From Fuerstiella sp. (GTDB taxonomy: Bacteria; Planctomycetota; Planctomycetia; Planctomycetales; Planctomycetaceae), in NCBI GenBank assembly GCA_029245955.1, contig JAQWOH010000040.1:62001-126000 (forward strand): 64,000 nucleotides of DNA, in the 5' to 3' direction. This document shows positions 55,983 through 64,000 of this stretch, piece after piece. The notes under the pieces are model-generated. The model did not search any database and was not told the origin of the DNA. It saw only the letters and a list, made by a program, of their open reading frames with translations. Position 1 is the first letter of the stretch. Each line of letters opens with the position of its first letter. Position numbers and translations under genes: made by a program.

Positions 55983-58900
55983 ATGCATCAACCTGCCGCC
56001 TTATTGCTGTCTCTATTCATACTGGTGCCGGCAGCAGCATCCGCAGAGACTCCAGTCGCTCAGCAGCAGGCCGTCGATGACCTGAAAGGCATTACATCCA
56101 ACCTTCAGAAAAATCGCGATGGCACAGTACGCTTCGTCAGATTCAGCAAACAGGTCGTCACTGACAAACACGTAGCCAACATTGCGGCGTTTGAACAGCT
56201 CGACTATCTGGCAGTGGTGACCCCAACAGTCAGCGACGAGGGGCTGGCCGCGGTCGAATTTCTGACAAATCTGGATACGCTCTTCCTGTCGGATTCCGGC
56301 GCGAGCAATCTGACTCTGGCAAGACTCTCGCACCTTCAGAAACTGGAACGACTGTATCTCGATCGCACTTCAGTAACGGACGCGGGCATAAGCGAACTGA
56401 GCGGTTTGTCGTCGCTGACAACACTGTCACTGAACTCAACGAAAGTGACGGACAACTGTCTCGAAACAATCGCCAAACTCAACGGCCTTAAAGTGTTAGC
56501 TCTTGCGGACACGACGATTACCGATGAAGGACTTCGGTTCCTGGCACACATGGAATCATTACAGCAGTTGTCGCTGGACGGCACGATGGTCCGCGGTGCA
56601 GGACTTGCTCATCTGGCGTCGTTAGCCAAGTTAAGAATATTGAGTCTGCGACGCGCGCAGCTCACCGGCAGTCTGGCGGAACAACTGGCAGCATCTCTGC
56701 CCGGGCTTGAACATCTCGACCTGCGCGATACCGACGTGCAGACAACCGATCTTGATCAACTACGAATCCAACTGCCAAAACTAAACCTGAGCATTTCTCC
56801 ATCTGCCGCGTCGTCCCGGAATGTGTTTCAGCGGTATCTCGCAGGCGAAACCCTGCGGGGACCGGTTTCGCAGACAGGTCCCTCGTCGGAACCTGCCCCC
56901 GCAGGCGGTCGCGAAAATGTCCTGGACGCCGTCGCCCAAATCACCGAGGGCCGCAACGTACCGGATTTCCAGAGACACGTGATACCGTTGCTGGGGCGAC
57001 TGGGGTGTAATGGCCGCACTTGTCACGGTTCCTTTCAGGGAAAGGGTGGGTTCAGTCTTTCCATGTTTGGCTACGACTTCGATGCCGACCTGAATGCACT
57101 TGCGAAGAGTGAAACTCCGCGGGTTGACGTCGCGTCCCCGGAAGAAAGCCTGATCCTTAACAAGCCAACCAGTCACGATGATCACGGCGGCGGTCAGCGA
57201 TTTGAACGCGGCGCACCGGAATACAAAGTGCTCAAAAAATGGATCGCGGAAGGAGCACACGGAGTCAAAGGGAAACCGGCCCGACTACTGAGATTCGATG
57301 TAACACCACAGTCGTTTGTGTTCGAACGGGTCGGAGAATCCACTCAATTGCAGTGCGTGGCTGTCTGGTCCGACGGCCGGTGTGAAGACGTAACAGCACT
57401 CACACGTTTTCAGACAAATGACGATACGGTCGCCGAAGTGTCGCATGACGGGGTCATCACGTGCAGGAGTCCGGGCGACACATACGTTGTGTCATTCTAC
57501 GACAAGGGCATCTTTTCAAGTCAGGTGATGATGCCCGTTTCAGACAGAACAGGAAATGGCTATCCGTCAGTTGAAACACCAACCGAGGTCGATCGACTTG
57601 TCGTCCGAAAGCTGTCGCCTCTGGGCATCGTCCCGTCCGCAGTCTGCAGCGATCAGGAGTTTCTTCGGCGCGTAAGTCTTGATCTTGTCGGAACACTACC
57701 CTCCGGCGACGAAGTCCGAGAATTCCTGGCAGATACGTCAGCGAATAAGCGGCAGCAAAAGGTCGATGAACTGCTGACTTCGGATGCTTATTCGACATGG
57801 TGGGCTGTGAAGCTGGCAGACCTGACGGGCAGCAATTCTCAGTCGCTGGGTTCGACCGACATGAATTCGCCGGCGTCTCTGCAATGGAACGCGTGGTTAC
57901 GGCGTCGTTTGATCGACAATGTCGGATGGGACCGGATTGCCGCAGGAATCATCCTGGCGACCAGCCGTCGCCCCGGACAGACATACGAAAGCTACGCTGC
58001 GGAACAGAGTCTTCACATGAAGCGTACGGACGGTACCGATTTCGCCGCTCCTGACAACCCGATGCATTACTACTGGTTCCGCGGCAATAACCAAACCGAC
58101 ACCGACCGTGCCCTGACGTTTGGCTACACCTTCATGGGCGTACGTCTGCAGTGCGCTCAATGTCATAAACACCCATTCGACCAGTGGTCGAAGGAAGATT
58201 TTTCAGATTTCGCAGGGCTGTTCAAACGGATTCGCCCGGGAATCGCACCGGATGGCAAGTCACAGCAGGAACAGCTGAAGACCAAACTCGGGGTGCCCGC
58301 AAAACTCGACACGGCCTCGTTACGACGACAGATGTACATGCGTGTATCTGCGGAAGGCCTTCCGATTCCGTGGAACGAAATCTGGATTGATCCGCCGACG
58401 GACAAACCATGGACGGCAAGGATCCTGGGAGGAGAGGAGTTCGAATTGAACGAGTACGAAGATCCAAGAGAACCGCTTGCAGCGTGGCTGTTCCACAAAG
58501 ACAACCCGTACTTCGCTCCGTCATTCGTGAATCGTGTCTGGTCTCACTATTTTGGCATTGGAATCGTCGATCCTCCGGATGACTTCAACATGGCCAATCC
58601 GCCAAGTAACAAGGCACTGCTCACCTGGCTCAGCAGGCAATTCATTGCGAACCGTTTCGATATCAAATGGTTGCATCGTACGATTGTCAGCAGCCACACT
58701 TATCAGCGCAGCAGCGTTACAACACCGACCAATCGTACGGACGACCGAAACTTCAGTCATTCACTGATCCGGCGGATGCCGGCGGAGGTGACCATTGACG
58801 CAATTCTTCGGGCCACAGCTAAGAACGAAGCAGCAGAAAAATACCTTTCTGACTGTGCCGGGCGCAAGATTGGACAACATCCCAGATCGTATCAGGCGCG

Positions 58901-59330
58901 AGGCATCGATTACTCACTGCTGGTTTTCGGAAAACCACGGCGTACAACGAACTGCGACTGCGAACGCCAGGATCAGCCGACCCTGCTGCAGTCGCTCTAT
59001 GTTCGAAACGATTCAGAAATGATCGGATGGCTCGAACGAAGTGACGGCTGGCTGGTGAGTGTCGCGAACGATTTGGGACAACCGCTTTCCACTGAGACGA
59101 AGGCCGGTCGTGCAATTTCCGGCGCGAGTGCGGATGGTCTGTTCGCCAACGACAAGACAACAGGAAATTTAATTATCGACGCATACTTTCGTACCCTCAG
59201 TCGTGCACCGACAGACGAAGAAATCCGGACGTGCAGAGAACACATTTCGCAGACTGAAAACACAGTGGAAGGATTGCGAGACCTGATGTGGGCACTGCTG
59301 AATTCTCAGGAGTTTCTGACAAACCACTGA
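55983..59330 (+). CDS. Secreted DUF1549/DUF1553 protein with leucine-rich repeats and Big-2-like domain
   Basis: A signal peptide (HQPAALLLSLFILVPAAASA) leads to leucine-rich repeats at ~60-270 (for example LTTLSLNSTKVTDNCLETIA). At ~342-349 is CNGRTCHG, the CX4CH heme or metal motif that replaces CXXCH in this subfamily. A Big-2-like Ig segment follows (~430-510; DGRCEDVTALTRFQTND), then DUF1549 (~540-680), CAQCHKHPFD (~724) and DUF1553 with FVNRVWSHYFG (~845-855). Length 1115 residues. The DUF1501 partner gene follows 64 bases later. The LRR could bind a polymer or partner (inference); substrate unknown. Confidence 0.88.
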   Translation: MHQPAALLLSLFILVPAAASAETPVAQQQAVDDLKGITSNLQKNRDGTVRFVRFSKQVVTDKHVANIAAFEQLDYLAVVTPTVSDEGLAAVEFLTNLDTLFLSDSGASNLTLARLSHLQKLERLYLDRTSVTDAGISELSGLSSLTTLSLNSTKVTDNCLETIAKLNGLKVLALADTTITDEGLRFLAHMESLQQLSLDGTMVRGAGLAHLASLAKLRILSLRRAQLTGSLAEQLAASLPGLEHLDLRDTDVQTTDLDQLRIQLPKLNLSISPSAASSRNVFQRYLAGETLRGPVSQTGPSSEPAPAGGRENVLDAVAQITEGRNVPDFQRHVIPLLGRLGCNGRTCHGSFQGKGGFSLSMFGYDFDADLNALAKSETPRVDVASPEESLILNKPTSHDDHGGGQRFERGAPEYKVLKKWIAEGAHGVKGKPARLLRFDVTPQSFVFERVGESTQLQCVAVWSDGRCEDVTALTRFQTNDDTVAEVSHDGVITCRSPGDTYVVSFYDKGIFSSQVMMPVSDRTGNGYPSVETPTEVDRLVVRKLSPLGIVPSAVCSDQEFLRRVSLDLVGTLPSGDEVREFLADTSANKRQQKVDELLTSDAYSTWWAVKLADLTGSNSQSLGSTDMNSPASLQWNAWLRRRLIDNVGWDRIAAGIILATSRRPGQTYESYAAEQSLHMKRTDGTDFAAPDNPMHYYWFRGNNQTDTDRALTFGYTFMGVRLQCAQCHKHPFDQWSKEDFSDFAGLFKRIRPGIAPDGKSQQEQLKTKLGVPAKLDTASLRRQMYMRVSAEGLPIPWNEIWIDPPTDKPWTARILGGEEFELNEYEDPREPLAAWLFHKDNPYFAPSFVNRVWSHYFGIGIVDPPDDFNMANPPSNKALLTWLSRQFIANRFDIKWLHRTIVSSHTYQRSSVTTPTNRTDDRNFSHSLIRRMPAEVTIDAILRATAKNEAAEKYLSDCAGRKIGQHPRSYQARGIDYSLLVFGKPRRTTNCDCERQDQPTLLQSLYVRNDSEMIGWLERSDGWLVSVANDLGQPLSTETKAGRAISGASADGLFANDKTTGNLIIDAYFRTLSRAPTDEEIRTCREHISQTENTVEGLRDLMWALLNSQEFLTNH

Positions 59331-59394
59331 AACTTCTGTCTCCGAGTTTGATGTTGTGATCGGGAACGGCGGCTTCTCTGCGAAGGACATGTCA

Positions 59395-60687
59395 ATGACA
59401 TCACGTTACTGCGACAGGATTACACGGCGCGACTCACTGCAGGTCGGAGCACTGGGACTGACGGGGCTTACAACCGCATCTGCTCTGCAACCTGCTCTTG
59501 CAACAGATGACGCACGGGCAACCGCTGATGCGGTGTTGTTCGTAAATCTCGGAGGTGGCCCCGCTCACCTGGACACTCTGGACATGAAGCCGGACGGACC
59601 GTCGGAAACGAAGGGCGAATTTAAGCCCATTCAGACAAATCTGCCGGGCCTGCTGGCATGCGAACATATGCCAAAGTTTGCTGAGGTAGCAGACCAGTTC
59701 ACGCTGCTGCGCGGAATCAGTCATACGGTGGGCGACCATCCTCAGGGACAGGCCTACATTTCAACCGGCAATCGCCCCACGCCGGCGCTGCAATATCCGT
59801 CACTGGGATCTGTCGTAACAAGAGAGTTGCCGGGAGATCCGGACCTGCCGCCGTATATGGCCATTCCCGACACCGAATGGACGGCCGGCTACATGGGCGA
59901 CGGGTTCGGTCCTTTCAAGACAAATGCGGTTCCCAAGCCGGGCCAGCCGTTTGCTGTTCGTGGAATCACCCTGCCGGAAGGACTGACGGTTGAGAAAGTT
60001 GCACGCCGCGAGCAGTTGCTGAGCAAACTCAATCGCACGTTCAGGGAAGCCGACACAAACAGCCAGTTACTGGAAGCGCTGGATACGTTCAGCCGGCAGG
60101 CTTACAGCATGATTACGTCGAAACGCACGATGGAGGCGTTTGATGTCAGCGGAGAGCCGGAAAGCATCCAGAATCTGTTTGGGGCGGACGAGCTCGGGCA
60201 GAGCATGCTGTTATCCGTTCGGCTGATTGAATCGGGCGTAAAGTTTATTACGGTGACCAACACGGGATGGGATACCCATCTGGACAACTTTGCGGGGCAT
60301 AAAAGACTGATACCGCCGCTGGATAACGCGATCACAGCAACGCTCACGGCATTGCGGGAAAAAGGCCTGCTGGAACGAACTCTGGTGATCATCATGGGCG
60401 AGTTCGGTCGCACGCCGAAAATCAATCAGAACATCGGCCGAGACCACTATCCCAGAGTCAACTGGAGTCTGATGGCAGGTGGTGGAGTGCACCCCGGACA
60501 ACTGATCGGTGCCACTGATTCAGGTGGAGAGAGTCCGACAGACGACACAGACATCCATCCCGACGACATCGGAGCATCAATTCTGCACGCACTCGGAATC
60601 GACCACCACAAGGCGTACTACACGAAGACCAATCGACCAGTGAGTCTGGTACCGGAGGGGCGAGTCATCCGCGAGTTGTTTGGTTAG
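59395..60687 (+). CDS. DUF1501 protein with Tat-type signal
   Basis: The ATG at 59395 has GAAGGA seven bases upstream and starts TSRYCDRITRRDSLQVGALG, containing the twin-arginine motif ITRRDSLQ. The mature protein shows the DUF1501 plan: NLGGGPAHLDTLDMKPD, GWDTHLDN, MGEFGRTPKI and GRDHYPRV. The frame is open 13 codons upstream, but those residues do not fit a Tat signal. It follows the DUF1549/DUF1553 protein and is its likely partner; this is the second such pair in the window. Length 430 residues; reaction unknown. Confidence 0.9.
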   Translation: MTSRYCDRITRRDSLQVGALGLTGLTTASALQPALATDDARATADAVLFVNLGGGPAHLDTLDMKPDGPSETKGEFKPIQTNLPGLLACEHMPKFAEVADQFTLLRGISHTVGDHPQGQAYISTGNRPTPALQYPSLGSVVTRELPGDPDLPPYMAIPDTEWTAGYMGDGFGPFKTNAVPKPGQPFAVRGITLPEGLTVEKVARREQLLSKLNRTFREADTNSQLLEALDTFSRQAYSMITSKRTMEAFDVSGEPESIQNLFGADELGQSMLLSVRLIESGVKFITVTNTGWDTHLDNFAGHKRLIPPLDNAITATLTALREKGLLERTLVIIMGEFGRTPKINQNIGRDHYPRVNWSLMAGGGVHPGQLIGATDSGGESPTDDTDIHPDDIGASILHALGIDHHKAYYTKTNRPVSLVPEGRVIRELFG

Positions 60688-60717
60688 AAACATCGTCACC
60701 GATTGCTGGGCTGCAGG

Positions 60718-62511
60718 CTATTCCCGCAGTGAGCTGACTGGAAGGATCGACAGGCCGCAGTCTTCTTTACCGATCGAATAGACTACGTACAGATTTCCGT
60801 CGTGTTCGTAACCATACGGATATGACCACTGTTTCCCTTTGGCGTGCCCCGAAAAACGGGGCGGCTCTGACTTCCCGTGTCGAATACGGAACATCCGGCT
60901 GAATGTTGCCGTCCCCGGAACTCCGACAGAAATCACCAGCGTGTCACGATTGACAAAATTGGACAGCAGGTAAAGTTCTCCTGAACTCAGCCTGCCCAGA
61001 TAAGGTTTGGAACGTGGCATCGGCAGATTGCTTTCAACCGCCTGTGTCCAGGTTCTGCCAAAGTCACTGCTGGTTGAAACCCACGCGACACCCCGACCAC
61101 CTCGAATTACAGCCAGAACATTCCGGTCGTCAATCTCAACAGATGTTTCTGCGAAAGACGGAGCAAGACGTGATGGAAATGGAATGGAAACGGTGTCCCA
61201 GTTTGTCACGCTGTTTCCCTGACTGATTGCGACAACAGGAAAACCATCTTTGTCCTGTCCGCCCGTGATCAGGCTGCCATTTTTCATTCGGACGGGTTCA
61301 TCATACGGCCAGCAGTCGTGCATTACGATGCCTCGTGACATCCAGCGGATGCCGTCTTCATGCAGGACAAATGCTTCAGCCATGAGCCCGGAAAACCGGC
61401 GGCCGGGGGTCCCCGCTCCAAAACGTGCACAGATGACCCACAGATCATCGTTGTGTTCGAACAGCACGCCATGACTGTGGCGTTCCTGTGTTCTGAAGCC
61501 GCTGCCTATGACTTCCAGATCGGACCATGTTCTGCATTGATCGACCGACCGCCGCCCCTGCAGTGTCTCCTCAGGTCCGTTTTCATTAGTCGGACTATTT
61601 GCCCAGTTGGCGAAGAACGTATCCTTGTAGTATACGATCGCTGCTCCATGCAGAAACTTGTATCCATCCGCTCTCGCCCGATGAATCGTCGAATGCTGAA
61701 CGCCGTCGACAAACGGAATCGTATTCGCATACCGTGGAATGTCCGGACCGGTCCACAGCTTAAAGACGTCCGGCACTGAGTCAGGTTCGCGCGGTGCCGG
61801 CAAATCCGTTCCGCCACGAACGACAAGGTCGTCAATCAGGTACCACCCATCTGCCGCGATTCGTCGACCGGAAACCAAATTAAACCCAGCCAGCGGGAGG
61901 CTGGTTCGGTACGCGGCCGCCACTGCCGTTGGTCGCTCCGGCAGATCTGTCCGGCCGGCTTTTGAGAGCCAAAATTCGATACCATTACGGTTGGCATCAA
62001 CAACGGCCCGCACCCGATGCCAGACAGGATCTGCTATCGATTGCGACGGCATGACGTCACGAGACACAATCTCCCAGGTACGAGTGCGTCCGTCGAACTG
62101 CTGCAGTACGCCGCTCTGCACACACAGATTCAGCTGGCTGGCGTCGGTTCCCCCCGGCTCGTGAGACCAAACATGCAGCGAACGACCTCTGGCAGAAGAG
62201 AACGCAAACGAGAACTCGATCTCGATTCGCTGCTGCACTGCAGCAAATGGCTTTGACAATGCAACAAGCGAAGTAAATTCAGATCGACGCCCGATAAGAC
62301 ACCTTGTCGAAGTACCGGGACCACCTGAAGCGACTGACACGTTGGCAACCGTCCCGTCATTGAATGCCCTCCAGTCAGCGGGGCTCTCGCCAACGGACTC
62401 CGCGTCGAAATCCAGCGACAGAATTTCGTCGGCGGCATTCGCGGAAAGTACCGCTGTCAGCAGCATGCTGCACGCCAGAACCTGGGACCGCATAATCATG
62501 ACATCTTTCAA
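60718..62511 (-). CDS. Secreted sialidase/BNR-repeat-like protein
   Basis: A signal peptide (VLACSMLLTAVLSANA) precedes an N-terminal beta-sandwich (~25-215) resembling a concanavalin-like carbohydrate-binding fold. The C-terminal half (~260-590) has sialidase-type beta-propeller features: the Asp-box-like SSDFGRTWTQ and DQCRTWSD, and catalytic-type stretches PYDEPVRM and SFAETSVEI. It probably binds or cleaves sugar-linked substrates on extracellular polysaccharide. The specific glycan is unknown. Starts at codons 1 and 7 are both possible. It is convergent with the DUF1501 gene. Confidence 0.82.
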   Translation of the reverse strand: MKDVMIMRSQVLACSMLLTAVLSANAADEILSLDFDAESVGESPADWRAFNDGTVANVSVASGGPGTSTRCLIGRRSEFTSLVALSKPFAAVQQRIEIEFSFAFSSARGRSLHVWSHEPGGTDASQLNLCVQSGVLQQFDGRTRTWEIVSRDVMPSQSIADPVWHRVRAVVDANRNGIEFWLSKAGRTDLPERPTAVAAAYRTSLPLAGFNLVSGRRIAADGWYLIDDLVVRGGTDLPAPREPDSVPDVFKLWTGPDIPRYANTIPFVDGVQHSTIHRARADGYKFLHGAAIVYYKDTFFANWANSPTNENGPEETLQGRRSVDQCRTWSDLEVIGSGFRTQERHSHGVLFEHNDDLWVICARFGAGTPGRRFSGLMAEAFVLHEDGIRWMSRGIVMHDCWPYDEPVRMKNGSLITGGQDKDGFPVVAISQGNSVTNWDTVSIPFPSRLAPSFAETSVEIDDRNVLAVIRGGRGVAWVSTSSDFGRTWTQAVESNLPMPRSKPYLGRLSSGELYLLSNFVNRDTLVISVGVPGTATFSRMFRIRHGKSEPPRFSGHAKGKQWSYPYGYEHDGNLYVVYSIGKEDCGLSILPVSSLRE

Positions 62512-62777
62512 GAGGCTGTTTCATTTCTAAACTAACGACGTCTCGCTCAGATCCCAGCGAACAGTCGCGTTCTTTTGAAATCACAGAAACTTCCAGCGTC
62601 TGTTCAGCACGATCGACCGCAGACAAACAGCATCACGCGCAATATGTGCCGATCAACGTATCAGTTACGTTCGCCACCACACCTCGATTCCGTCTGCTGA
62701 AGTCTTTCGTCAGTGGGATCGTTCGAATTCACGTACATTAATCCGGCTTATGGATGTGAGGTATTCGGAGTCTGACG
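62512..62777. promoter_or_regulatory. Divergent promoter region between the sialidase-like and DUF900 genes
   Basis: The 266-base gap lies between two divergent genes and must contain both promoters. No specific boxes could be assigned by eye. It shows no open frame with protein-like composition. Confidence 0.35.
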
Positions 62778-64000
62778 ATGGACGGCATTTTTCGTTACGG
62801 AAAGAGTATCGCAACGTCGCTGACAATCGCACTGTTAGCGCTGGGCGGCAGGTACGGCCAAAGCTGGTTTTTCACTTCTGTGGAAGACCCGCGGGCGACG
62901 TCCGACGTGGTACTTCTTGATAAATACGCCCAGACATCACGTTCACATTCCCCGATGCGTTCACTAACCAGTGACGGAAGACCAAACTGGAAAATCGCGA
63001 TTGTCACAGATGGGGCCCTGGCGGCCGCCCGCTCTCTCAACGAAAATACTAACGACACCGGACCGGCGAAATTCCTGGCACAGGATGCCATCTACGCGAC
63101 CCCCAGCGCCACGTTTGGCTTCGCCGATGTCACCTTACCAATCGACAGAAGACGCGGCGAATGTCCGCTGAATTCGAGTTCTGCCAATCAAGTCATTGTC
63201 AACGCACCGGAGTACAGCGCGAACAAACAGTTTTACGCAGCACTGGGCGCGCATACCGATAATGCAGAGGCCAAGGATGTCTTCGTATTCGTCCACGGAT
63301 TCAATGTCACGACGGATCATGCTCTGGGGCAGGCGGCTCAGCTGGCCGAAGACATGCCGTTCCACGGCGTCGTTGTTACCTTCAGTTGGCGGTCCGTCGG
63401 ACGAAGCGGCGCCTACCTCACGGACGAAGTGCAGGCAGAACGATATTTCTGGAATCTTGCAGAACTTCTCGCCAACCTGCGCAGCCAGCTGAAGGAAGAC
63501 GTGCGGCTGCATGTCATGGCGCACAGCATGGGAAACCGCGTCACCCTGCGAGCCTTAAATGCTCTGACTGGCACGCTGGGACCAACGGGCCTGCCGATCG
63601 ATCCGCTTGTCGCTGCTCAGCTATCAAGGTTCGGCAACGGGCAGCTGGTCGAACGTCGTGAACGAATTACCGCGATGATGTTACCAGCCAGGCCGAACCG
63701 GAACAGCTTCCAGACAGTCGGATTGCATGGCATGGACGAAATCATAATTCGTTTTCCCCAATGGGGTACCTGGTCCGAGAGCCAACTTTCGTCACCGCCG
63801 CTGACAAGCCTGATTCTTGCCGCCCCCGATGTCGATGCGCAGGAGTTCGGCATGCTGGTTGGCAACATCGTACATGTCGCTGGCAGCATGATACGGTATG
63901 CCTCAGATACCGATCAGGCCCTGAAAATGTCTCAAGAGGTTCATGGCGGCGCATACCGCGCGGGCGATTCCAGGGCGCAGATTGCCGTAGCGGGACTGCA
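62778..64000 (+). CDS. DUF900-type alpha/beta hydrolase, truncated by the window end
   Basis: The reading frame from ATG 62778 is open to the last base (about 407 codons). It starts with a hydrophobic segment (IATSLTIALLALGG), a possible signal or anchor. FVFVHGFNV (with the oxyanion HG) and MAHSMGNRV (Ser nucleophile in H-S-x-G-N) are the DUF900/alpha-beta hydrolase motifs; LAAPDVDAQEF near residue 345 carries the probable acid. The catalytic His would lie beyond the window. It is a serine hydrolase, likely an esterase or lipase; substrate unknown. Confidence 0.82.
   Translation, partial: MDGIFRYGKSIATSLTIALLALGGRYGQSWFFTSVEDPRATSDVVLLDKYAQTSRSHSPMRSLTSDGRPNWKIAIVTDGALAAARSLNENTNDTGPAKFLAQDAIYATPSATFGFADVTLPIDRRRGECPLNSSSANQVIVNAPEYSANKQFYAALGAHTDNAEAKDVFVFVHGFNVTTDHALGQAAQLAEDMPFHGVVVTFSWRSVGRSGAYLTDEVQAERYFWNLAELLANLRSQLKEDVRLHVMAHSMGNRVTLRALNALTGTLGPTGLPIDPLVAAQLSRFGNGQLVERRERITAMMLPARPNRNSFQTVGLHGMDEIIIRFPQWGTWSESQLSSPPLTSLILAAPDVDAQEFGMLVGNIVHVAGSMIRYASDTDQALKMSQEVHGGAYRAGDSRAQIAVAGL

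Noticed and set aside
1-64000. tRNA, rRNA, CRISPR arrays and insertion sequences
   Set aside because: Looked for conserved tRNA arm sequences, regular spacer repeats and transposase motifs; none was found by eye. A covariance-model scan would be decisive for tRNA and small RNAs.

Overview
The window looks like a chromosomal segment from a planctomycete. The evidence is two pairs of DUF1549/DUF1553 (planctomycete cytochrome c type) and DUF1501 genes, a DUF1598 protein, an FHA-kinase fusion, a DUF900 hydrolase, many secreted proteins of unknown function, frequent GTG/TTG starts with weak ribosome binding sites, and mostly short transcription units separated by long spacers. The genus cannot be fixed from the sequence. 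No rRNA, tRNA, CRISPR array, insertion sequence or replication origin was recognised.

Layout. 1-3.5 kb: an arginine/tyrosine phosphatase-type LMW-PTP, a SAM methyltransferase, a short-chain dehydrogenase and a decayed CorA-like gene. 3.6-10.4 kb: FHA-Ser/Thr kinase, an Nramp relative without the usual metal motifs, and the first DUF1549/DUF1501 pair. 10.4-18.3 kb: transglutaminase-like protein, two hypothetical proteins, an M14-like lipoprotein without zinc ligands, a large kinase-like membrane protein and an LpxT-like phosphotransferase. 18.3-25.3 kb (minus strand): ABC ATPase, ABC-2 permease and MFS transporter, followed by sdhC-sdhA-sdhB. 25.4-31.9 kb: unknown exported protein, a small frameshifted gene, mutM, a DUF1598 protein and a GT2 glycosyltransferase. 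31.9-38.5 kb: a very large secretin with a downstream lipoprotein, and a small exported carboxypeptidase-regulatory-like protein. 38.7-41.6 kb: ExbD and a membrane-anchored alpha/alpha-toroid protein with overlapping reading frames.

41.6-43.8 kb is the most unusual stretch: the debris of an Rhs/polymorphic-toxin-like C-terminal module (in-frame stop plus frameshift), an intact small gene placed where an immunity gene would be, a small three-helix membrane protein, a second eroded copy of part of the toxin-like module and a 14-bp tandem repeat. It reads as a cassette graveyard downstream of the toroid gene.

43.8-64 kb: GT2 glycosyltransferase, TrmH/SpoU methyltransferase and acylphosphatase; a split MacA-permease-ATPase-TolC efflux system; a lone ABC-2 permease; an ABC exporter homologue whose ATPase domain has lost essentially every catalytic motif; a second DUF1549 protein (with N-terminal leucine-rich repeats and a Big-2-like domain) paired with DUF1501; a secreted sialidase-like protein; and a DUF900 alpha/beta hydrolase cut by the window end.

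Functional themes are envelope transport and secretion (MacAB-TolC, secretin, ExbD, ABC-2, LpxT), respiration (Sdh), and secreted heme/polymer-degradation proteins. Several genes appear to be non-catalytic homologues of enzymes. All calls rest on reading motifs by eye; no database search was run.
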